Assembly (NCBI RefSeq): GCF_014069575.1
Contig: NZ_CP059675.1
Coordinates: forward strand, 2,318,168-2,382,167
Direction: 5' to 3'
DNA: 64,000 nucleotides
Origin: Schaalia sp. JY-X169
Lineage (GTDB): Bacteria > Actinomycetota > Actinomycetes > Actinomycetales > Actinomycetaceae
In this document: positions 40,749 through 48,747 of the stretch, piece by piece
Position numbering within the stretch: position 1 is the first letter of the stretch
Layout: each line of letters begins with the position of its first letter
The notes under the pieces: model-generated
What the model saw: only the letters and a program-made list of their open reading frames with translations
What the model was told of the DNA's origin: nothing
The model's database searches: none
Made by a program: the position numbers and the translations under genes

Positions 40749-42191
40749 GTGGAAAGAACTTCTCCCGACACGCCGGCAGATGACAATTACCCTCAAGTGT
40801 CCCGTGAAGGTTCCAACCGAGGCCCTCATGGAGGTGTTGAACTCGACTTTTCCAGTAGGACAATCCTCGGGCTTGCCGTCCCTGCACTTGGCGCCCTTGT
40901 AATAGAGCCGCTGCTGCTGATGATCGACTCGATCATGGTCGGATCCCTTGGAACCGCGCCGTTAGCTGGTCTTTCACTCGCCTCAACCATCCTTACGACC
41001 CTCGTTGGTGTATTCGTATTTCTTGCGTATGCAACGACCGCGCTGACCGCCCGCGCACTGGGGGCTGGGCGCCCTAAGGAGGGCATCCAGGCGGGCCTCG
41101 ATGCAATGTGGTTGGCACTGGGAATCGGCATCCTCGTGGTGACAGTCTTAGTGTTCTCTGCACCCACAATCATCACCTTCATGGGCGCTGATGCACAGGT
41201 GTTTCCACAGGCGGTTGCTTACCTGAGGGGCGCCTCCTTCGGTATGCTCCCCATGCTGGTTATCCTGGCCGCAACTGGAACTCTCCGGGGCGTCCTCGAC
41301 ATGAAGACTCCCCTGTATGTCCTAGCTGGCGGTTCAATCGTCAATGTCGGACTGAACCTGCTCCTGATTTTCGGCCTCAACTTGGGGATACTCGGCGCGG
41401 GCATCGGCCTCTCGGTGACCCAGACGCTGATGTGCGTGGCGTTGGTGTCCGTGGTGGTCAGAAAGGCGCGCCCACTTGGTGTTTCTTTCAAGCCCTCACT
41501 CACAGGTCTCGGCGGTGCGTTTGGCGCGGGCCTGCCACTGCTGGTTAGGACAATCTCTCTCAGGCTTGCACTCCTTGCGACAGTTGCGATCGCAACGCAG
41601 GCCGGCGTCATTGCCCTTGCTGCACACCAGGTGGTCAACACTGTGTGGACCATGGCATCATTCGCGCTCGACGCCCTCGCCATCGCCGCGCAGAGCCTAG
41701 TCGGAGTCGCACTGGGCAGTGGTCACCGCAACGTTTTGCGCTCTCTGGTACGCAAAATGACACTCTGGGGCGCCGGATCCGCGGCGGTCCTCGGAGTAGT
41801 CATGGCGGTGCTTTCACCGTGGATACCGCTTGCCTTTGGGACCGATCCCGTAATGCACCAGGCAGCATCGGGAGCGCTTCTTGTCGCGGGTCTGCTCATG
41901 CCTATCGGGGGCGTTGTGTTTCTTCTCGACGGCGTCCTCATCGGAGCATCGGAGGGGAGATACCTGGCGTGGACAGGCATTGTCACCCTTGTCCTCTACC
42001 TTCCGGCACTGTGGATGCTCCACCAGCGAATCAGCGCACTCTCAGCGATGGACGAGGGCGCCGCTCTGACGGGCACCCAACAGAGTGAGATACTCCTGTG
42101 GCTCTGGGTCACATTCGCCGGCTGGTTCATGTTGCTGCGGGCGACGACCAACACATTCCGTGCCTACTCACCGAGAATGGGTGGGTTGTGA
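40749..42191 (+). CDS. MATE family efflux transporter
   Basis: A ~480-residue multidrug/toxin exporter of the DinF-like branch with twelve hydrophobic segments. PALGALVIEPLLLMIDSIMVGSLG in the first segment and LGSGHRNVLRSLVRKM after segment 8 are typical. The start is uncertain: GTG at 40749 has GGAAG at a good distance, whereas ATG at 40686 lies further upstream without a ribosome site; the extra residues are polar. Divergent from dnaB, followed by the rpsF leader. Confidence 0.85.
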   Translation: MERTSPDTPADDNYPQVSREGSNRGPHGGVELDFSSRTILGLAVPALGALVIEPLLLMIDSIMVGSLGTAPLAGLSLASTILTTLVGVFVFLAYATTALTARALGAGRPKEGIQAGLDAMWLALGIGILVVTVLVFSAPTIITFMGADAQVFPQAVAYLRGASFGMLPMLVILAATGTLRGVLDMKTPLYVLAGGSIVNVGLNLLLIFGLNLGILGAGIGLSVTQTLMCVALVSVVVRKARPLGVSFKPSLTGLGGAFGAGLPLLVRTISLRLALLATVAIATQAGVIALAAHQVVNTVWTMASFALDALAIAAQSLVGVALGSGHRNVLRSLVRKMTLWGAGSAAVLGVVMAVLSPWIPLAFGTDPVMHQAASGALLVAGLLMPIGGVVFLLDGVLIGASEGRYLAWTGIVTLVLYLPALWMLHQRISALSAMDEGAALTGTQQSEILLWLWVTFAGWFMLLRATTNTFRAYSPRMGGL

Positions 42192-42318
42192 CGCGCTCAA
42201 CCGCCCTGGGTGTCCAAACCGGGTAGTCCTCAGCTCGGTGAGTCGGTAGAGTAGAGCGTTGGGTGTCAAGACTTGGCCAAAAGGGCCGAATCAGACTCCC
42301 ACATCGCAAGACCCTCCT

Positions 42319-42337
42319 GCCACGGACCGTCCGTGGC
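42319..42337 (+). promoter_or_regulatory. Hairpin in rpsF leader, possible S6:S18 autoregulatory site
   Basis: A perfect 8-bp stem GCCACGGA/TCCGTGGC with loop CCG lies 11 nt before the AGGAGGT ribosome site of rpsF; another CCG follows at 42346. CCG-bearing hairpins in rpsF leaders are known binding sites for the S6:S18 complex. The match is by position and the CCG only. Confidence 0.45.
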
Positions 42338-42366
42338 CGTCTAGACCGTAGGAGGTGGGGAATACA

Positions 42367-42660
42367 TTGCGCGCATATGAAATGATGATCATCCTCGACC
42401 CATCACTCGAGGAACGTACCGTGGGCTCCTCCATGGAAAAGATTCTGAAGCAGGTGACCGTTGCTGGCGGTACCGTTGACAACATTGATGTTTGGGGCAA
42501 GCGCACGCTGGCCTACCAGATCAATAAGAACGACGAAGGTATCTACGTCGTTGTCACCGCACACACCACACCTGAAGTTATCCAGGAAATCGACCGTCAG
42601 CTCAACCTGAACGAGTCCGTCCTGCGTACCAAGGTCCTTCGCCTCGACAACGAAGGCTAA
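42367..42660 (+). CDS. rpsF: 30S ribosomal protein S6
   Basis: A 97-residue S6 with the expected start (M)[18 protein letters not shown] and [13 protein letters not shown]. The start codon is TTG at 42367, because the S6 N-terminus begins exactly there and AGGAGGT lies at 42350-42356; a GTG at 42355 falls within that site. First gene of rpsF-ssb-rpsR-rplI. Confidence 0.95.
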   Translation: MRAYEMMIILDPSLEERTVGSSMEKILKQVTVAGGTVDNIDVWGKRTLAYQINKNDEGIYVVVTAHTTPEVIQEIDRQLNLNESVLRTKVLRLDNEG

Positions 42661-42692
42661 CTTAAACCCGTTTTGGTTTAGAAGGTAGATCA

Positions 42693-43256
42693 ATGGCGAA
42701 CGACACAGTTATCACCGTAATCGGCAACCTAACTGGCGACCCTAACTTGAGGTACACAACCTCCGGTGCGGCCGTGGTCGACTTCACCGTGGCATCAACG
42801 CCCCGCACATTCGACCGTAACTCCAACCAGTGGAAAGACGGGGACACCTTGTTCCTACGTTGCTCTGCTTGGCGAGAGTATGCGGAGAACATCGCAGAGT
42901 CCCTCACCAAGGGGACCCGCGTGATCGTGCAGGGCCGCCTGGTGCAACGCTCATACACGCCCCGCGACGGTGGCGAACAGCGCACGGTAGTCGAACTGCA
43001 GGTGGACGAGGTCGGGCCGGCACTGCGTTACGCAAAGGCACAGATCACCCGCACACCACGCCAAGGTGGAGGAAACTTCTCCGGCGGTGGCAACAGCGGT
43101 GGATTCGGCGGCCAGCAAGCAGCTCCCGCTCAGTCAGCACCACAGGCGGCTCCCGACTACTCACAGGGCGGATATGGCGCTCCTGCAGGTGGTCAGGCGG
43201 ATGACCCGTGGGGCGCACCTGGGAACGCTCAGTTCGACAAAGAGCCACCTTTCTAA
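42693..43256 (+). CDS. ssb: Single-stranded DNA-binding protein
   Basis: A 187-residue SSB: OB-fold (residues ~1-110, [36 protein letters not shown]), a Gly/Gln-rich disordered linker (~115-175) and the acidic C-terminal tip FDKEPPF that recruits replication and repair partners. Preceded by GAAGG. Lies between the S6 and S18 genes, as in most bacteria, and protects ssDNA at replication forks. Confidence 0.96.
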   Translation: MANDTVITVIGNLTGDPNLRYTTSGAAVVDFTVASTPRTFDRNSNQWKDGDTLFLRCSAWREYAENIAESLTKGTRVIVQGRLVQRSYTPRDGGEQRTVVELQVDEVGPALRYAKAQITRTPRQGGGNFSGGGNSGGFGGQQAAPAQSAPQAAPDYSQGGYGAPAGGQADDPWGAPGNAQFDKEPPF

Positions 43257-43274
43257 GCTTTCAGAATTTCTTGT

Positions 43275-43302
43275 GGTCGCCATCGCGACCTAGGTATTTT
43301 TT
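43275..43302 (+). terminator. Weak terminator-like hairpin between ssb and rpsR
   Basis: Stem GGTCGC/GCGACC with loop CATC followed after four bases by ATTTTTT. It may cause partial termination so that ssb and rpsR-rplI are expressed at different levels. Confidence 0.4.
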
Positions 43303-43314
43303 AGAGGAGACATT

Positions 43315-43554
43315 ATGGCGAAGCCAAATCTTCGCAAGCCGATGAAGAAGAAGGTCGGCCCCGTCCGCACCGTCAAGGTCGGCAACATCAATTACAAAGA
43401 CACCGCTGTGCTACGCAAGTTCATTTCGGACCGTGGCAAGATTCGCGCTCGTCGCGTTACCGGCGTCTCCGTCCAGGAACAGCGCAAGCTCGCAAAGGCG
43501 ATCAAGAACGCCCGCGAAATGGCACTGCTCCCCTACTCGACCACCGGTCGCTAG
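43315..43554 (+). CDS. rpsR: 30S ribosomal protein S18
   Basis: A 79-residue S18, basic, with [23 protein letters not shown] and the terminal [13 protein letters not shown] typical of the family. Strong ribosome site AGAGGAG 6 nt before ATG. Binds next to S6 on the 30S platform. The N-terminal CPF-type Cys motif seen in zinc-binding S18 paralogues is absent. Confidence 0.96.
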   Translation: MAKPNLRKPMKKKVGPVRTVKVGNINYKDTAVLRKFISDRGKIRARRVTGVSVQEQRKLAKAIKNAREMALLPYSTTGR

Positions 43555-43572
43555 GAAGAGGGGAAGTAACTA

Positions 43573-44034
43573 ATGGCTACCAAACTCATCCTTAACCGCG
43601 ACGTTGAGCGCCTTGGCGCTGCCGGCGAAGTTGTAGAGGTAAAAGACGGCTACGCACGCAACTACCTGGTGCCCCGCGGTTACGCGGTTCGCTGGACAAA
43701 GGGCGCGCAGCGTCATATCGATCAGAACCTTGAGCAGCGGCGCAAGCGTGAGATTGCTTCCGCCGAGGACGCAATCGCATTGCGTGACCGCATTGCAGAA
43801 GAGGGTGCAACCACCCTGTTCGTGAAGGCTGGCTCAACGGGACGCCTCTTCGGCGCAGTTAGCCCTAAACATATGGCTGCCGCCCTTCAGAAGCAGTTCG
43901 GGGTTCCTTTCGATCCCCGCAACATTGAGTTCGGTTCACCGATCAAGACAACCGGAACGTACACGGTGACAATCAAGTTACTGCCGGAAGTCTCGGTTAC
44001 CACAGAGCTGGTTGTAAAGTCTGACAACAAGTAA
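43573..44034 (+). CDS. rplI: 50S ribosomal protein L9
   Basis: A 153-residue L9: N-terminal domain LILNRDVERLGAAGEVVEVKDGYARNYLVPRGYA, long connecting helix and C-terminal RNA-binding domain with GRLFGAVSPKHMA. Last gene of the cluster, followed by a terminator hairpin. The motif string is given in part only to identify the family. Confidence 0.96.
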   Translation: MATKLILNRDVERLGAAGEVVEVKDGYARNYLVPRGYAVRWTKGAQRHIDQNLEQRRKREIASAEDAIALRDRIAEEGATTLFVKAGSTGRLFGAVSPKHMAAALQKQFGVPFDPRNIEFGSPIKTTGTYTVTIKLLPEVSVTTELVVKSDNK

Positions 44035-44067
44035 CCCTTGAAGGTCAACTAAGCAGGTCAAACCTGA

Positions 44068-44103
44068 GAAACTCCCTCGGTCCGTCTGGGCCGAGGGAGT
44101 TTC
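44068..44103. terminator. Terminator hairpin between convergent rplI and PBP genes
   Basis: A perfect 13-bp stem (GAAACTCCCTCGG with its complement) closes a 10-nt loop. On the plus strand the stem ends in TTTC and CTTG; on the minus strand TTTC also follows. It is suitably placed to stop both convergent transcripts. Confidence 0.75.
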
Positions 44104-44120
44104 TTGCTCAAGCGTGGCTA

Positions 44121-46496
44121 TTAACCCGCGTTTTCACCTGACTGGCCCGGTTCTGGTTCCGGCCCAGGCTCTGGTTCAGGAGTCGGCGTGGGCGTGGGCG
44201 TGGGCGTGGGGGTTGGCGCAGGAGCCGGGGTCGGCAGCGACTGTGGAATCTCCGGTCGCTTCTGTAGGACCGTGCTGTTGAACCATGGGAAATCGATTAC
44301 TGGGACATCCTGCAGCGCTACCTGCATGTATGCCAGCCAAATGTCGGTGGGCCAATCGCCACCATGGACCGACGAGACATCGCCGATGGGTGGCAGCGCA
44401 AGCATCTCTCCGCCCTCGCCAACGTTATACATCGACACGACCGTGGTGAGCTGGGGGACAAAACCGGCAAACAGTGCGGAATTTGTTTCCTCAGAAGTAC
44501 CTGTCTTACCACCGACCGGTCGATTCAGGGCAGAGACCTTGCTTGCGCTACCTCCGTCTTCTGCTGGCGCAAGCAACGCTGGCATGGCCATGGACAATGT
44601 GTCGCTATCAAAAATACGTTCCTTGGGAGCCTGTGCCCTGTAAACCTCATTTCCCCGCGAGTCCGCAACTGAGCGAACAATGTGAGGATCGATTTTTTCC
44701 CCGCCGTTCGCCAGGGTTGCGAAGGCTCGGGTCAAGTCAATGTTGTGGGGAGAAGCCGATCCCAGGACGTTAAGAAGCGTCGGCTCTAGGCCTGCAGTAT
44801 CCTCCGGTAGCCCCGCCGCGATAACTGTGTCCATGAAGCTTTGAGGTGTGATCATCTCATTAATCGCCACGTAGACCGTGTTTGCGGATACAGCCGTCGC
44901 CTCAATGACATCAATCTGCCCATACGAGTAGTTGTCGACATTTTGCACAGTCAAGCCCTGGAACTCCAGGGGTGAGTTCCCATCGAATGTCTTCCACAGG
45001 GAGTTGCCCTGCTCAAGATATGGAATGAGGGCGAAGGGTTTGAGCGTGGAACCGGCCATCGCGGTGTCTTGCGTGACCGAGTTGACCTGCCTCTGCGTGT
45101 AGTCACCTCCCGCATACTCCGCGACGATCTCTCCTGTCGCGTTATCTACCGAGGACAGGGCGACCTGGACGGAAGCTGGCGTATCTCCGGGGAGAATTCC
45201 AACAGATGCGACAGCCGCCTGCTGCTGGGCGACAGATAGTGTAGACGTAATCGACAGTCCACCAGCATTGATCTCTTCTTCCGTGAAGGATTCAGAGCCA
45301 AGCAACTCGCTCTTGATCTGCTGGAGCAAATACCCACTCCAACCACTGAGTTGATTGGCTTGCTGGAGGGCGTCCGCAGCAACAGTCTCCGGGAACGTTT
45401 GGGATGCCGCTTCCGCAGCGGAGATGTAACCGTCCTCAACCATCAGGTTCAAGACCCTCTCCCACCTCTCCTGCGCCTTCTGCGGATCAACAGCAGGGTC
45501 CCACGCGCTCGGTGCGGGGATGATCCCCGCCAGCATCGCGGCCTCGGACAACGTCATCTCTGATGCCGGCTTCCCAAAATATGCCTGCGATGCCGCCTCT
45601 ATTCCGTACGTGTTTCGACCGAAATAGATGGTATTCATGTAGTTGTCGAGGATCTCATCTTTCGTCTGACTACGGTTGATTTTGAGCGCAATAAGCGCCT
45701 CTTCCATCTTGTCAACGTAGGTCTTCGTTGGATTGCCTATGTAGTAGTTCTCAACATACTGCTGCGACAGGGTTGAAGCCCCCTGGCGAGCACCACCGCG
45801 AAGATTGTTGACCGCGGCACGAGCAATACCCTTCACGTCGACACCCGAGTTGGTGTAGAAGGTCCTGTCTTCCGAAGCGATCACGGCCTCGGTCACATAC
45901 GATGGCAGGGTTGCAACATCAATGATTGTGCGGTTCACCTCAGAGAAGCGCCCCAGTTCAGTTTCCCCGTCGTTGTAGTAAACGACGGTGGTTTGAGCCA
46001 ACGCGAACTCAGTGGGTTCCGGGATACTCACCCGGTTGTAAGCCCACAAGAAGAACGCCCCAACCGCAATCACGAGGACGCTGATGGCAACAACAAGCCC
46101 GATGGCGAGCCGCTTGGGCCACTTGCGCTTCTTCACTGCCACTTCGCCACCGTTCTCTCCTGTTATTTGGGCGACATCCCCACCGCTTGGGAACACTTCT
46201 GAAGCCAGAGGTGGGGGCGGTGCTTGCCGCCCCGACTCGACCGTGGCTTCGCCGCCTGTATCGCCCAGCATAACTTCAGGTTCTGCCGCCGAGGCCGCGA
46301 TTGAAGTCGCCGAAACGGGCGTTAGGGGAATCCCAGATGCGGTAGGTAGAGTCCCCTGATCTGGCTCCGCATCTTCCGGCGGCCGATGACGAGCGGATCG
46401 ACTACCAATCGGGGGTGGTGGAGGCGTGAACTTGCGGCCGCCGAAACCTTCGTCTTCAGCGCCCCCATTACGCCCAACCTGCGGTTTGTCAGCCAC
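44121..46496 (-). CDS. Class A penicillin-binding protein with PT/PEP repeat tail
   Basis: A 791-residue bifunctional peptidoglycan synthase. A Pro-rich cytosolic region (1-125) is followed by one membrane span (~130-155). The GT51 domain has SEDRTFYTNSGVD and GGARQGASTLSQQYVEN; the transpeptidase has AGSTLKPF (Ser), SANTVYVA (SxN) and KTGTSEET. The C-terminus is (PT)n then PEPEPGPEPEPG, encoded by a GGGCGT-type hexamer repeat at 44160-44230, and probably spans the wall. GTG at 46496 follows GGGGGATC; the frame is open to 46553. PonA-like; distinct from the PBP at 2-1942. Confidence 0.93.
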   Translation of the reverse strand: MADKPQVGRNGGAEDEGFGGRKFTPPPPPIGSRSARHRPPEDAEPDQGTLPTASGIPLTPVSATSIAASAAEPEVMLGDTGGEATVESGRQAPPPPLASEVFPSGGDVAQITGENGGEVAVKKRKWPKRLAIGLVVAISVLVIAVGAFFLWAYNRVSIPEPTEFALAQTTVVYYNDGETELGRFSEVNRTIIDVATLPSYVTEAVIASEDRTFYTNSGVDVKGIARAAVNNLRGGARQGASTLSQQYVENYYIGNPTKTYVDKMEEALIALKINRSQTKDEILDNYMNTIYFGRNTYGIEAASQAYFGKPASEMTLSEAAMLAGIIPAPSAWDPAVDPQKAQERWERVLNLMVEDGYISAAEAASQTFPETVAADALQQANQLSGWSGYLLQQIKSELLGSESFTEEEINAGGLSITSTLSVAQQQAAVASVGILPGDTPASVQVALSSVDNATGEIVAEYAGGDYTQRQVNSVTQDTAMAGSTLKPFALIPYLEQGNSLWKTFDGNSPLEFQGLTVQNVDNYSYGQIDVIEATAVSANTVYVAINEMITPQSFMDTVIAAGLPEDTAGLEPTLLNVLGSASPHNIDLTRAFATLANGGEKIDPHIVRSVADSRGNEVYRAQAPKERIFDSDTLSMAMPALLAPAEDGGSASKVSALNRPVGGKTGTSEETNSALFAGFVPQLTTVVSMYNVGEGGEMLALPPIGDVSSVHGGDWPTDIWLAYMQVALQDVPVIDFPWFNSTVLQKRPEIPQSLPTPAPAPTPTPTPTPTPTPEPEPGPEPEPGQSGENAG

Positions 46497-46589
46497 TGAT
46501 CCCCCAATCTTCGACCCGTACACACTTGTTCTGTGATCAGGGTAAACCAGCAACCTACTCTATTCAGAGAGGTGCTCCAAGAATTGTGA

Positions 46590-48074
46590 CTAAACCGAGT
46601 CGTTTGATTCTTTATCCCACCACTGTCTAAGCCTCGCAGCGGCCTGTTCCTTGCCGAGTTCGCCCTCGTCCATCCGTAGAGACAAGAGGTACTTGTACGC
46701 GCGACCAACCGCAGGTGAGGGACCCACATTGAGGATCGCCATGATCTCCTCACCGTCAAGGTCGGGGCGAATGGAATCCAGTTCTTCCTTCTCCCTTAAC
46801 TCGGCAATCCTCTGTTCGAGGTCGTCGTAGGCAGCAGCAAGATATGCAGCTTTCCGACGGTTTCCGGTGGTGACATCTGCGCGGGTCAATCGGTGTAGTC
46901 GCTCCAACTGATCTCCCGCATCCGTAACATAGCGCCTTACTGCGGAATCAGTCCAAGCCTGCTCCCCGTAACCGTGAAACCGTAGGTGACCCGCTACCAA
47001 CTCCGCCACCGCATTGGTCGTGGATTTGTCGAACCGCAGGGCTTTCATGCGCTTCCGGGTAATCTTGGCTCCCTCGACATCGTGGTGATGGAAGGTGACC
47101 TTTTTCCCTTCAAAGCGACGCGTCGCTGGCTTACCGATGTCGTGCATGAGGGCGGCAAAGCGGAGGATGAAATCTGGCCCGGGAACGGGACCATCCGGCC
47201 CAGTCTCAAGCGCCATTGCTTGGTCGAGGACGGTCAGGGTGTGTTCGTATACGTCCTTGTGCCGTCCATGCTCATCTACCGTGTCCTGGAGAGCGGACAG
47301 CTCAGGAAGAACATAGGGTGCCACACCCGTATAGACCAGTAGCTCGAGTCCACGTCGTGGGAAGGGACTGACGATGAGACGTTCCAGCTCAGAACGGATC
47401 CGCTCGGCGGAGACAATCTCGAGACGCTCGGCCTCGGCCCCCATCGCCTTCACTACCTCCGGCGCAACATCGACTCCCAGCTGCGCCGCAAAACGTGCGG
47501 CCCGCATGATCCTCAAGGGGTCGTCTCGGAACGACTGTGTAGCTGACACGGGGGTCCTCAACACGCCTTCAGCCAGGTCTTCCAATCCGTTGAACGGGTC
47601 AACCAAGACGAGGTCGGGAAGCCGCATTGCCATGGCATTCACGGTGAAGTCTCGTCGCGACAGGTCGCCCTCGAGCGTTTTTCCATAGATGACAACTGGC
47701 TTGCGGGAGTTCTCTTCATACTCCTCTGTCCGATAGGTGGTCACTTCAACCTGCAAGGAACCTTTGCGCCCCGCGATGGTTCCGAACTCCCTACCAACCG
47801 TCCAAACAGCGTCCGCCCACTGACGCATGATGGCCTCGGTTTGATCGGGGAGGGCCGAGGTCGTGAGGTCGAAGTCGTGTGCTTCCACGCCCAGGAACGC
47901 GTCACGAACAGGACCGCCAACAAGAGCAATCTCGTGGCCGGCGCTACCAAAACGGGCGGCTAGCGCCAGAATAGACTCCGGAAGGCCGGATAGTGTTGTC
48001 AAGCCAGAAGCCAACAGGGCTGGAATATCGCCTCGTCCAACCAACTTGTGACCAACTACCTTTTCTTCCGCCAT
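46590..48074 (-). CDS. cca: CCA tRNA nucleotidyltransferase
   Basis: Adds or repairs the 3' CCA of tRNAs, needed here since the tRNA-Pro gene encodes no CCA. It has 494 residues. The class II nucleotidyltransferase head has LVGGPVRDAFLG and DFDLTTSA; DLSRRDFTVNAMA and FRDDPLRIMRAARFAAQL follow. A C-terminal HD domain has ALMHDIGKPATRR. ATG at 48074 is chosen (GGA 8 nt upstream); 48083 and 48107 are alternatives. Divergent from the NUDIX gene (105 bp). Confidence 0.94.
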   Translation of the reverse strand: MAEEKVVGHKLVGRGDIPALLASGLTTLSGLPESILALAARFGSAGHEIALVGGPVRDAFLGVEAHDFDLTTSALPDQTEAIMRQWADAVWTVGREFGTIAGRKGSLQVEVTTYRTEEYEENSRKPVVIYGKTLEGDLSRRDFTVNAMAMRLPDLVLVDPFNGLEDLAEGVLRTPVSATQSFRDDPLRIMRAARFAAQLGVDVAPEVVKAMGAEAERLEIVSAERIRSELERLIVSPFPRRGLELLVYTGVAPYVLPELSALQDTVDEHGRHKDVYEHTLTVLDQAMALETGPDGPVPGPDFILRFAALMHDIGKPATRRFEGKKVTFHHHDVEGAKITRKRMKALRFDKSTTNAVAELVAGHLRFHGYGEQAWTDSAVRRYVTDAGDQLERLHRLTRADVTTGNRRKAAYLAAAYDDLEQRIAELREKEELDSIRPDLDGEEIMAILNVGPSPAVGRAYKYLLSLRMDEGELGKEQAAARLRQWWDKESNDSV

Positions 48075-48179
48075 AAGTTCCATCCAAGTCTTGATAAAGC
48101 TACACAATTACATGCTCGCATCCGAGGACGCACGGCTCAAAGCAGGTGCTCATTTGCCACTCCACCCTAAGCTGGGGCC

Positions 48180-48728
48180 ATGCATAGTCAGAAGAGCGTT
48201 CGTGGGGCAGCCTATCCGGTCCCACGCCGTCCTCTTACCCCCAGGGTAATTACTGTGCGTAAAACCGCCATTCACACGCGAGCAGTGCAGGAAACCAGTG
48301 CGGGAGGCCTGTGTATTGATGTCAGAGACGGTGTTGCCTACGTTGCTCTGATAATGCGCCGTAACCGTGGGGGCCGTTTGGAGTGGTGTCTCCCGAAGGG
48401 ACACCTCGAAGGTCGGGAGACACCCGCTCAAGCTGCAGTTCGGGAGGTCCAAGAAGAGACAGGTGCTCGCGGCCGAGTAGTCTGCAAGCTAGGAACTGTT
48501 GACTACTGGTTCTCAGGTACTTCAACCCGGATCCACAAGCTTGTTCACCACTTTCTCCTGGAATACCTCGACGGCGAACTTACCGTAGAGAACGACCCTG
48601 ACCAAGAGGCTGAGGACACCGAATGGGTTCCCCTTCTGGAAGCGCAGAATCGCCTGTCATATCCAAATGAGAGACGCGTAGTAGCGGCCGCCATCGACCT
48701 CCTCTACTCGCCCTCACCGAACAAGTGA
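48180..48728 (+). CDS. NUDIX hydrolase
   Basis: A 182-residue MutT-like pyrophosphohydrolase. The Nudix box is complete: GHLEGRETPAQAAVREVQEE continuing TGA (GX5EX7REUXEEXGU), residues ~74-96. Substrate unknown. It sits between cca and DUF6049-murJ, a conserved actinobacterial arrangement. The basic first 30 residues may be partly untranslated; a later start near residue 35 is possible. Confidence 0.88.
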   Translation: MHSQKSVRGAAYPVPRRPLTPRVITVRKTAIHTRAVQETSAGGLCIDVRDGVAYVALIMRRNRGGRLEWCLPKGHLEGRETPAQAAVREVQEETGARGRVVCKLGTVDYWFSGTSTRIHKLVHHFLLEYLDGELTVENDPDQEAEDTEWVPLLEAQNRLSYPNERRVVAAAIDLLYSPSPNK

Positions 48729-48747
48729 CTATCTTCAGTAACGCGAC

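Noticed and set aside
44160..44230. Phase-variable hexamer tract in the PBP tail
   Set aside because: GGGCGT-type hexamers encode Pro-Thr pairs in frame, so gain or loss would not cut the frame; repeats of this kind are common in wall-linked PBPs.
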